DNA from: Phocoena phocoena
Lineage: Eukaryota; Chordata; Mammalia; Artiodactyla; Phocoenidae
DNA length: 64,000 bases
NCBI RefSeq assembly: GCF_963924675.1
Contig: NC_089222.1
Span: 140,924,281 to 140,988,280, forward strand
Reading direction: 5' to 3'
Under the pieces are notes generated by a model. The model saw nothing but the letters and a program-made list of their open reading frames with translations, had not been told where the DNA came from and ran no database searches. Shown here piece by piece: positions 23,877 to 33,060 of the stretch. The position numbers and the translations under genes are program-made. Each line of letters starts with the position of its first letter. The first letter of the stretch is position 1.

Positions 23877-24419
23877 TTTGCTTATCTTACTGTGTTTGGG
23901 GTCTCCTTTTTGCAGGCTGCACTTTCGTAGTTCCCGTTGTTTTTGATGTCTGTCTCCAGTGGCTAAGGTTGTTTCAGTGGGTTGTGTAGGCTTCCTGGTG
24001 GAGGGGACTAGTGCCTGTGTTGTGCTGGATGAGGCTGGATCTTGTCTCTCTAGTGGGCAGGTTCACGTCTGGTGGTGTGTTTTGGGGTGTCTGTGGCCTT
24101 ATTATGATTTTAGGCAGCCTCTCTGCTAATGGGTGGGGTTGTGTTCCTGTTTTGCTAGTTGTTTGGCATAGGTTGTCCAGCACTGTGGCTTGCTGGTCGT
24201 TGAGTGAAGCTGGGTGCTGGTGTTAAGGTGGAGGTCTCTGGGAGATTTCCACCGTTTAATATTATGTGGAGCTGGGAGGTCTCTTGTTGACCAGTGTCCT
24301 GAAGTTGGCTCTCCTACCTCAGAGGCAGAGCCCTGACTCCTGGCTGGAGCACCAAGAGCCTTTCATCCACACAGCTCAGAATAAAAGGGAGAAAAAGTAG
24401 GGAGAATTAGTAGAAGTAT

Positions 24420-24545
24420 GAGTAAAGAAAGAAGGAAAGGAGGAAAGGAAGGAAGGAAGAAAGAAGCAAAGAAGGAAGGAAAGGAGGGAGGGAGGGAGGG
24501 AGGGAGGAAGGAAGGAAGGAGGGAAAGAAGGAAAAAAGACAGAAA
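24420..24545. repeat. (GGAA)n/(GGGA)n purine tract in L1-B 5' UTR
   Basis: A purine-rich tract on the plus strand with ggaa and ggga units, homologous in position to 6757-6880 in L1-A. Confidence 0.9.
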
Positions 24546-25052
24546 GAAAGATGATACAGTAAAAATAAAATAAAGTATAATATAGTTATTGAATTAAAAA
24601 ATATTTAGAAAAAAAAGGGACGGATAGAGCCTTAGGACAAATGTTGGAAGCAAAGCTATACAGAGAAAATCTTACACAGAAGCATACACATACACCTTCA
24701 CAAAAAGAGGTAAAGGGGGAAAAATCATAAATCCTGCTCCCTGAGACCACCTCCTCAATTTGGGGTGATTCGTTGTCTAAAGGAGGGAAGGAAGGAAGGG
24801 AAGAAAGAAAGAACGAAGGTAAAGTATAATAAAGTTATTACAATTAAACTTAATTATTAAGAAAAAGAATTTTTAAAAAAAAGTCATGGACGGATAGAGC
24901 CCTAGGACAAATGGTGGAAGCAAGAGTATACAGGCAAGATCTCACACAGAAGCATACACGTACACATTCACAAAAAGAGGAAAAGGGAAAAAAATCATAG
25001 ATCTCGCTCCTAAATTCCACCTCTTCAATTTGGGATCATTCCTTGTCTATTC
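24513..25052 (-). repeat. Tandem duplication within L1-B 5' UTR (2 x ~267 bp)
   Basis: Two consecutive units (about 24513-24779 and 24780-25052) each contain the purine run, the aataaagttatt region, the ggacggatagagcc block, the cacacagaagcatacac block and the end caatttgggg/gattc. L1-A and L1-C have one unit only. The two units differ at many positions, so the duplication predates this insertion. Confidence 0.85.
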
Positions 25053-25576
25053 AGGTATTCCACAGATGCAGGGTATATCAAGTTGATTGTGGAGCTTTAA
25101 TCCGCTGCTTCTGTGGCTGCTGGGAGAGATTTCCCTTTCTCTTCTCTGTTCTCACAGCTCACAGGAGCTCAGCTTTGGATTTGGCCCTGCCTCTGCGTGT
25201 AGGTCGCTGGAGGGCGTCTGTTTTTTCGCTCAGACAGGACGGGGTTAAAGGAGCCGCTGATTCGGGGCCTCCGGCTTACTCAGGCCGGGGGTTGGGGGAT
25301 GGCGGAAGGAGGGGCACTGCGTGCGGGGCGGGCCTGCGGCGGCAGAGGCAGCGTGACGTTGCGGCAGAGGCCGGCGTGACGTTGCACCAGCCTGAGGCCC
25401 GCCGTGCGTTGTCCCGGGGAAGTTGTCCCTGGATCCCGGGAACCCGGCAGTGGCGGCCTGCACAGGCTCCGCGGAAGAGGGGTGTGGAGAGTGACCTGTG
25501 CTCGCACACAGGCCCCTTGGTGGCGGCAGCAGCAGCCTTAGCGTCTCCCGCCCGTCTCTGGGCTCCGCGGTTTTAG
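25043..25576 (+). CDS. Antisense open frame in L1-B 5' UTR (177 codons), hypothetical
   Basis: An ATG-to-stop frame on the strand opposite L1-B. Part of it (SALDLA.P.RVGR, then AAEAGV.LHQPE, GSCPWIPG, SHTG.LVAAAAALAS) is also open in L1-A (7182-7634) and in pieces in L1-C (48426-48611, 48678-48878). Human L1 has an antisense ORF0 in its 5' UTR, and this could be an analogue. GC-rich DNA opens long frames by chance, no domain is recognised, and no promoter is proven, so it is only a candidate. Confidence 0.25.
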   Translation: MSIQVFHRCRVYQVDCGALIRCFCGCWERFPFLFSVLTAHRSSALDLALPLRVGRWRASVFSLRQDGVKGAADSGPPAYSGRGLGDGGRRGTACGAGLRRQRQRDVAAEAGVTLHQPEARRALSRGSCPWIPGTRQWRPAQAPRKRGVESDLCSHTGPLVAAAAALASPARLWAPRF

Positions 25577-25745
25577 CTGCGGCTCGCGCCCGTCTCTGGG
25601 GTTTGCGCTTTCAGCCGCGGCTCGCGCCCGTCTCTGGGGTTCGCGCTTTTAGCCGCGGCTCGCGCCCGTCTCGGGGGCTCGCGCCCTCAGCCGCGGCTCG
25701 CGCCCGTCTCTGGGGTTCGCGCTTTTAGCCGCGGCTCGCGCCCGT
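25570..25745 (-). repeat. 38-bp promoter repeats in L1-B (about 4.7 copies)
   Basis: The unit reads ccgcggctcgcgcccgtctc plus tggggttcgcgcttttag on the plus strand, about five times in tandem with small changes. L1-A and L1-C hold about two worn units at the same place (about 7600-7660 and 48852-48905). Each unit brings several CpGs. Confidence 0.92.
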
Positions 25746-26383
25746 CTCTGGAGTTCCTTTAAGCAGCGCTCTTAAACCCCTCTCCTCGCGCACCAGGAGA
25801 CAAAGAGGGAAGAAAAAGTCTCTTGCCTCTTCGGCCGGTGCAGGCTTTTCCCCGAACTCCCTCCCGGCTAGTCGTGGTGCACTAACCCCTTCAGGCTATG
25901 TTCAAGCCGCCAACCCCAGTCCTCTCCCTGAGCTCCGTCCAAAACCGAAACCCGAGCCTCAGCTCGCAGCCCCGCCCGCCCCGGCGGGTGAGCAGACAAG
26001 CCTCTCGGGTTGGTGAGTGCCGGTCGGCACCGATCGTCTGTGCCGGAATCTCCCCGCTTTGCCCTCCACACCCATCGCTGTGCACCACTCCGCGGTCCTG
26101 AAGCTCCCCCCTCCGCCTCCCGCAGTCTCCGCCCTCGGAGGGGCTTCCTAGTGTGTGGAAACTTTTCCTCCTTCACAGCTCCCTCCCACTGGTGCAGGTG
26201 CCGTCCTTATTCTTTTGTCTCTGTTTTTTCTTTTGCCCTACCCAGTTACGTGGGGAGTTTCTTGCCTTTTGGGAGGTCTGAGGTCTTCTGCCAGCCTTCA
26301 GTAGGAGTTCTGTAGGAGTTGTTCCACGTGTGGATGTATTTCTGGTGTATCCGTGGGGAGGAAGGCGATCTCCGCGTCTTACT

Positions 26384-26398
26384 CTTCCGCCATCTTCA
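26384..26398 (-). promoter_or_regulatory. YY1-like motif at the L1-B 5' end
   Basis: In L1 sense the sequence is gaagatggcggaag. Human L1 has a YY1 site (aagatggc core) at its 5' end that sets accurate initiation. The same motif is kept in L1-A near 8279-8292. Function here is inferred from position and core match. Confidence 0.6.
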
Positions 26399-26418
26399 AG
26401 GTTCCCCCCCCCCCCCCC

Positions 26419-26458
26419 GGCAGGCAGATTCTTAACCACTGCACCACCAGGGAAGTCC
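26419..26458 (-). mobile_element. SINE head split by L1-B, with TSD 5' copy
   Basis: Bases 26419-26433 are the second copy of the L1-B TSD. The rest, up to the gacttccctggtggtgca-type head at 26458, completes the SINE begun at 18443. Confidence 0.95.
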
Positions 26459-26559
26459 AAGATGTAAAGTCTTTCCATGTGATTCCAACTTAAGTGTGGA
26501 TCACTTGCTAATTAATTCATTTCTGTTGTTCAGTTTCCCAAGTTTAAAAATAGCATTTA

Positions 26560-26905
26560 TCTGCCCATACAAAGACTTGGACATGAATATTCATGGAAGT
26601 TTTGAATTTAGAGTAGCCCAAACTAGAAGTAACCCAAATGTCCACCAATAGGAAAATGGATAAATAAATGTTGATATATTCACACAACATAACAGTACTC
26701 AACAGTATAAAAGGAACAGACTACAGATACATGCACCATGGATAAATCTCAAAAATATGATGCTGAGAAAAGGGAGCCAGACACAAAAGCATTAATACTG
26801 TGTGATTCCATTGATATGAATTTTAGAAAAGACTAAAGTCACCTACAATGACCAAGAGTAGAATAATTGTTGTCTTGGGCGGCCAGGGGTTGAGAGTATG
26901 GACAT
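26560..26905 (+). pseudogene. Old L1 3' end (ORF2 tail and 3' UTR start)
   Basis: Contains aatgtccaccaataggaaaa, gataaataaatgttgatata, tgctgagaaaagggagccag and actgtgtgattccattgata, the usual order in old (L1M-type) ORF2 tails. It stops near 26905, where ERVL-like sequence begins. Confidence 0.7.
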
Positions 26906-28629
26906 CTTTGGGGGACTATTCACTGTTCAGTCTACCACAGTCTGCCTCAGGCTCCCCAAGATTCGTACCCATCCTACATGCAAAATACAGTCACCCGGTC
27001 CCAGAGTCCCCCAGATTCTCAATCATTACAGCATCAACTTAACTCCAAAATCTTATCATCTGTCTTATAAGAGCAAAAGTCCCAAATCTCATTAGCTAAA
27101 TCACTGAAAGCAGGTATCAGTGAGACTCTGGGTATGATCACCCTGGGGCAAAATTCCTCTCCATCGGTGGATACGTGGAGTCCAGAATTTCAATGATGGG
27201 AAGCATCATCCCCCGTGAGTCATTGGACGTGATGATAAGTAGGGCCAATGTTACTTCCACACTTGATTTCCACACTTATATGTAATACCTACTGGGGACG
27301 CAGGATCATGTTTTGTTTTTGACTTACTACGTCCTGGAGGGTAGTGCCCACCCTTGATGGGTACCACCTCCAAGGTGATGCTTTACCTGTGTCTTCAAAG
27401 AATTCTTCCATTGTGCTATCAGGTCAGAAGCTTTGGTGTGGTACAGTATGTGATAGGACCGGTGACTGTGGTCATTGGCCCACTGTCAAACTTTTTTGCT
27501 GTAAAGCGAGTCCCTGAGCCCATGAGATGTTACGTGGGATCCATGTTCGTGGATCAAATATTCTGTAAACCTTCAGCTAGTGGTTCTGCCTGAAGCCCTG
27601 TGGACAGGAAAGGTAAACACACATTGGCATATGAGTTAATGCCTATCAAGGTGAGTCATTCCCTTCCAGGACAGCTGGTTGGTCTCTGAATGATGGTACC
27701 GTTTTGAGAGTTCAGGGTGGCACTCTATTGTTTGAGGGTTGGACATTCAGCCATAGCAGTAGCTAGATGAGCCTTGATGAGTTGGAGCCCATGCTGCTGG
27801 GCTCTTGCATAGCCTCCTTCCTGTCACTATAGCTATTCTATTCATGCATCCATTGTGTAAGCACTGGTGTGGTCAATGAATGAGAGGAGTGACCTCAGTT
27901 GGCTGAGTCATTTTATCTACTTGGTTGCATGGTGAGTACTCTCTGGTGGATGCTAACATACAACACAATGATCTTTACGCCTAATGCTCATTCCCAGAGG
28001 ACCATCTACAGACCTCCTTGTCCCTTCAAAACTTCCTTCCTCCAAGCCACTGAACAGTGAGCCAGGCAGTTCACCATTGCCCACGAGTCCATGTATGTTC
28101 TAACCTCAGGCCACTTCTGCTCCAAATGGATGACAGAGGTTTGAAGCTCTTCCCACTGGGAGGAGTTCCATCACCGTGACTTTCAGGGCCCCCTCCCTGA
28201 GCGCTCAGCGACTGTAGTGAATCAATAGTCTGTTTTCAGGGTGTACCACGTAGCAAGCTGACTCATCAATGAACTAAAACTTAGCCTATTATCTCCTCTC
28301 TAGCAGGTAGTAATGTACAGTCCTCGTCCTGTGGCCACAGGTGTGAACAGCAGCCGGCACTCAGCAGAGGTGGGAGCTAGATCAGCCTTGGTGAGGGGGC
28401 CGTGCAGAACCTCCCTCCACCCCTGCCATCTTGGCTACTCCACCCATGGGCCACTGCAGGCGCAACGGGTGACTGAGGACAGAGGCCACTGGACACCACC
28501 AGACCAGTCATCCTGTCCGACTGGTTGTAGAGGCACAGAGGTCCTCAGTGAACAGTGTCATGGACACGGGCATCTGCATGCCCCCTGCCCACTCCCAAAA
28601 GCCCATCCACATCCCTTTTCCCTGGGCCT

Positions 28630-29022
28630 CCAGTGTCTTTGTCTGCTGGGGCTGATAAGACGCAGTACCATAGCCTGGGGGAGGGAGGGAGCGTAAACAG
28701 CAGGTATTTATTTCTCACAGTTCTGAAGGCTGGAAGTTCAAGGTCAGGGTGCAGGCGTGGTTGGGCTCTGAGCTCTCTTTCCTGCTTGTACATGGTCACC
28801 TTCTGCTGTGTCCTCACATAACAAAGAAAGAGAGAGAGCTCCCTGGTCTCTTCTTGTGAGGACACTAATCTCATCATGATGATCCACCTGTCATGACCTC
28901 ATCTAACCCCAGTTATCTCCCTGAAGGCCCATCTCCTAATACCATCACATTGCAGGTTAGGGCTTCAACATATACATTTTGGAAGGGGGAGGGGGTGGAG
29001 ACACAATTCAGTCCATAGCATC
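28630..29022 (-). mobile_element. MLT1-type LTR
   Basis: An antisense MLT1, with gggctgataagacgcagtac at its 3' side, tttatttctcacagttctga and ggacactaatctcatcatga, and a 5' end tgctatggactgaattgtgt (minus) at about 29022. Bases 28791-29075, including 53 bp of flank, recur inverted at 54669-54953. Confidence 0.82.
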
Positions 29023-29075
29023 CAGTCTCTGATCTACAACCCTGCTTCTTCTAGGTCTCCACCAGAGGTCTCCAT
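28791..29075 (-). repeat. 285-bp inverted duplication, copy 1 (likely source)
   Basis: By eye it is about 97% identical over 285 bp, with no net indel, to the reverse complement of 54669-54953. It spans the 5' part of an MLT1 LTR plus 53 bp of non-LTR flank. The LTR continues beyond the duplicated block here but not at 54.9 kb, so this is the probable source. Confidence 0.93.
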
Positions 29076-30365
29076 CTGCTGGTGTAACAGTGGTAAATGA
29101 CATGAATCTCTAGGCCACCTGCAGGCGCAGCTTACTTTCTGGCCCTGCTGGTGCCTCATCTGTAGACTCCACTTCCATTGTAAGAATTATTTGCTTGTGA
29201 GTGTATAGGTCAAGATGGGCAGTGATGGCTACACGGTCATTTGGTGTTCATGGTCAGGTAATCAGTCTCAATCAGGATCCAGCAGCAGGACAAATGCTTT
29301 TCTTTTCAAATACTGTATATTTCTCTGCTGCAGTCGGCACGGGCTTGCTCTAGAATCTTAGGGGTCTACATTGTGATTCTCCTGCTGGGGTTTGTCTTCA
29401 GTGGCCACCACAGACACACAGGGTCTACCAGGCTGCATGGCCAAGCAGCAGGCACACTTACACCACAGCCTGGACCTACTGTGGTGCCCTTTCCTTTTCT
29501 CAGTGTCCCTGAGAGCTGGCACCTTCCATGCCACACAGTAAATGTAAATGTGTTCGGTAATCTTCTGAAGTTTGAAATATGTTACTTCCAGAAAGCAGAG
29601 AACCAAGCTGTGCTTCCTTCTTAGAGGTGGGAGATAAAAATGCAATAATTCATCCTTTACTTTAAAGGGGATGTCCCAGCAAGCCCCGGCCCATTGGGCC
29701 CTTAAAAATTTACTGAATATCCTGAATTTTTACAGCAATTTCTCCCACCTTCTGGAGCACTTCTATCTTTCAGAAATCTCCAGCGTACTTGCCACTTTTG
29801 TTCATTCATTCTACTTACCACGTCATCTATAGAGCGGACAAACGTGATGTTCTGGGAAAACTCCAGATGGCCCAGGCCTTTTCGGATTAAATTATGACAG
29901 GGGGAAGGAGAATTAATGCAACCCTGGGGCAGAGCTATAAATAAATGCTGTTCTCCATCTCATGTGTAAACTGCTTCTAATCCTCTTCCCGGATAAAGAT
30001 GAAAAATAACACATACATCAAATCAAGGGCTGCATATCACATCCAGGCGAATTGATTCTAGAAAAGAGACCACATCTGGTACAGCAGCTGTTGTCAAGGC
30101 TGCTGTGTGGTTGAGTTTGCAGTAGTTCACGTTTATCTTCCAGAACCTCCACGACTTGGAAGGAGGCCAGTTAATAAACAAGACAGAGGAGGTGATAGAA
30201 TCCTTCACCCCCTGCACTGGTCTTTAAAGATTCTTTCACTTCTCTGGGAAATATTGTTTTTTATTTAGTCTCTTGTCCTGAAGCCAATTACATGAGTTTC
30301 TGCTTGGCTTTTCCACTGTGATAGCTCTTACCACTTAGGCCAAGGAATCCATACGTGGTAGAGCA

Positions 30366-30815
30366 GAGTCCTAGGGCTACCACAACAAAATACCACCAGT
30401 GGGTTAGTTTAAACAACAGATATTAATTTTCTCACAGCTCTGGAGGCCAGAAGTCCATCATGAAGATGTGGGCAGGGCTGGTTCCCTCCGAGGATGTGAG
30501 GGAGAATCTATCCCCTCCCCCTCTCTTAGCTTCTGGTGGTTTTGTGGAAATCTTTGGCTTTCCTTGGCTTGTAGAAGCAGCACTCCAATTTCTGCTTCCA
30601 TATTCCCATGGTGTTCTCCCTAAGTGTGTCCCTGTGTCCAAATTTCTCTTTTTTATAAGGACACCAGTCATATTAGATTAGGGCCTGTCCTAATGACCTT
30701 AACTGATTACATGTGCAACCATCATTTCCTAATCAGGGAACATTCTGAGGTACTGGGGATTATGACTTCAAAATGTGAGTTTTGGGGGACACAATTCAAC
30801 CCGTAATATGTGGGT
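30366..30815 (-). mobile_element. MaLR LTR (MLT1/MST-like)
   Basis: Antisense landmarks are agggctaccacaacaaaata, tttctcacagctctggaggc, ataaggacaccagtcatatt and ttttgggggacacaattcaa. It is diverged but covers most of an LTR. Confidence 0.8.
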
Positions 30816-33060
30816 TCTTCCAACTACCAAGTCTGTCCATTCCAGTTATATTGATACATGGAGGATGGGGAGACGGCCACTGGGTGAGTCTGTGCACCTG
30901 CCAGGCCCGGGCCAGGTCTGGCTTTATTATCAGCCCCAATGTGCCCCCACTCCAACAGGGGCACCCTGGTGATGCTTCAGATCCCTGAGTGTCAACCACC
31001 GTGTATAGCAGCCCTCAAACTGTGTGTGTCTCCTTTCTGTTAGTGGCTGTGGATCCCTTTGGGGAACGACTGGGGAATCATTACCAGTTGCATTTGCTGT
31101 GGTGCTGAGGGCCCTTCCTCCTGAGAATCCAGCGTCTTCTTTAGTCAATGGGCTTCAGCCCTGAGAAGTGGCTCAAGTACAGAAAGTGGGCAGGGGTTGG
31201 GACTTATTGCCCTCAGCATCCCCACCAGCCATCCTTGATTTTGGTTGAATGTAGAGATGGGGCCATACCCCACTGGCTGCCTCTCTGTCTTGTTCCTCGG
31301 AACTCTGTCCTAGTTTCCATGTCCAGGGCTCTCTGAGGGGTGAGCCCTTCCAGTCATGCTTCCCATCACAGTAATCACATCCTTGTGGCTGCTGTTGGGG
31401 AAATGCTGCCCCCAGGCCTCTGTACTTTGTGGATTCCCTCCTCCCACTGCTATCAGGGAGCCTGGTCCTGCCACAGCACCCTGTGGTCAGCCAGCCCCTA
31501 GCTTCCCAACAGTGCTGGTGGCTTCTCACCTGAGGATTTCTCACCATTGTCTTCAGATGGTTCCCAAGAACACAGGTGGTATGGTCACTCCTCTGGACAA
31601 CCCCCCCGACATGTTCCCCCAGCTCTGGCTGGTGCATGTCCGCTGGGTCCTGCAGCTCCAGTGGGGCAGAGCCCCTCTCTCCCCTGGCCGACCCAACCCT
31701 TCCCTGGCTGGGTTATGTTGCAAGTAAACCCAGGTTGCTGGCGGGATGGTGAGTTTGCAGTAGGTCCTGGGGAAAGGGTGGGGGACGCATGTTTTCTTAC
31801 AAGGCAGGGGACTCTGCGTTGTCGTCAAGAAAAGTTGGGGTGGAGATGCATTCATCAGAGAAGAGTCGGCTACTTATATAGACCCAGAGGGTTTAGGATT
31901 TGCGTATTGACTCAGCTGTCGCCATCTGGAGTGTTTGAGTCTCTGTCCTTTCCCATCAGGGCCCTCACTTTGTTATACCAGGCTTGCGGGGGGTGGAGTC
32001 AAGCTTCCCTGCAGGTTTGCTATCCTTACACTTAAGTCCTGGGCCGGAGCCTCAGCTGGTTCAACCCTCCGTGAGTCTCTCTACACACGGCCAAGGAGGT
32101 CCTATGGCTTTCACCTTTGTCTTTTATTTCCTCTTTTTAAAAAAATTCAAGTATAGTTGATTTACAGCGTTGTGTTAGTTTCTGGTGTACAGCAAAGTGA
32201 TTCAGCCATACATATATATATTCTTTTCCATTATGGTTTATCACAGGATATTGAATAGAGTTCTCTGTGCTCTATGGTAGGCCCTTGTCGTTGATCCATT
32301 CTCTATGTAATAGCTTACATCTGCTAGGCCCAAACTCCCAATCCACCTTTGCCTTAAGTTGATGACTGAGCCACGTCAGGCTTTCGCTGTGTTTTGCCAG
32401 CTCTCTGACAGTGCCCGGCCGCAGCCTCTGAGCCCACAGTCCTCATGTTGCCCCATCCCGAACCTCTTGGTGCCCCCTTCCAAGGGGATCTTATCCCATC
32501 CATCGTCTGTGGGGGCGTCATGATTGCACTTGGGCTGAACCATCTGAGTACGTTGAACTGTTCCAGGAATTGTCCATCGTTGCTCATCATCAGCCTGAAG
32601 TCCATGGCCATCCAGATGGTGGATGGTCCAACTACCTACTCCCATTTTAGAGTCCGCTTCTTTGGTCCAGTATTGCCCAGACTGTCCTCAGCAGGACACA
32701 GAGATGGAGGCGTGTGTGCGGAGCTTCACTGGGGTGGGGAGGTGCTGTCAGGACCTGTCCTTGGCGGGGAGTCAAGCAGGAAACGGAGCAGCAGGAATGT
32801 GATGGTAACAGAGACCTCGGCCAGCCCCATGGTTCTGTGAAGAGGGGACGGCCCTTCACAGTGTTCCGAATTGAGGCCTGGGGCTGGGCTGGCTGTTGTC
32901 TTCCCACACCATGGGTCTTTGGATAGAGGTTGCCCTTGGGAGGGGAGTGAAACCTTGGGCAAGGAAGCTCGCTTTGGCTGAGGATCATTCCTGGATACAC
33001 AGTAAAGTGTGAGCCATGCAGGTGACACTCCTGGAAGCCGGGGGGACATCTGAGGGTCTC
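30816..33060. other. Unassigned GC-rich region, possibly retroviral gag-like on minus strand
   Basis: The minus frame 31173-31637 (154 codons) contains a CX2CX4HX4S pattern (CDYCDGKHDWKGS), like a retroviral zinc knuckle that has lost its last Cys. The minus frame 32354-32611 has no recognisable domain. An old L1 3' end (32127-32350) lies between them. The region could be a worn endogenous retrovirus internal part or simply unrelated DNA. Confidence 0.25.
32127..32350 (-). mobile_element. Old L1 3' end
   Basis: Reads in antisense as aattcaagtatagttgattt, gtgttagtttctggtgtaca, gcaaagtgattcagccatac and ttttccattatggtttatca. This is the 3' UTR type of older L1 (L1MA-like), distinct from L1-A to L1-D and of the same type as the L1 half of the U6 chimera. 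Confidence 0.8.

Larger units (their letters stand above)
18716..26418 (-). mobile_element. L1-B, full-length L1 with both ORFs intact
   Basis: This L1 of about 7.7 kb has a 2.5-kb 5' UTR (26418-23877), ORF1 (23876-22983), ORF2 (22960-19106), a 3' UTR with AATAAA (minus, 18751-18746) and a 22-24 nt poly(A) (18716-18739). It is flanked by a perfect 15-bp TSD and inserted in a SINE. Unlike L1-A, C and D, neither ORF contains a stop or frameshift. It begins with a 15-nt G-run (C-run 26404-26418) before the aaccttgaagatggcgg start. It is a candidate retrotransposition-competent element, although activity cannot be shown from sequence. Confidence 0.96.
23877..26418 (-). promoter_or_regulatory. L1-B 5' UTR / CpG-rich internal promoter
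   Basis: The leader is 2.54 kb. From the transcription start it has the G-run, a YY1-like start motif, a CpG-rich section with 38-bp tandem repeats (about 25570-25745), a GC-rich block with an antisense open frame (25043-25576), a duplicated A-rich segment (24513-25052) and a purine tract (plus strand) upstream of ORF1. L1 promoters are internal and downstream of the start, and CpG methylation is the usual means of silencing. Confidence 0.85.
26905..30010 (-). pseudogene. Degenerate ERVL-type pol region
   Basis: Minus-strand translation in shifting frames resembles the ERVL RNase H to integrase part of pol. The best segment is about 28300 down to 27560, where the linker and the start of the integrase zinc-binding region can be followed. 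Many stops and frameshifts are present. The outer limits are uncertain: 26905-27350 and 29080-30010 are assigned by position and composition only. A MaLR LTR interrupts it at 28630-29022. It is an ancient, dead endogenous retrovirus-like element. Confidence 0.55.

Noticed and set aside
28630..29022. The MLT1 LTRs at 28.6 kb and 54.7 kb as two independent insertions
   Set aside because: They share 53 bp of flank outside the LTR and about 97% identity with no net indel, which independent ancient LTRs would not.
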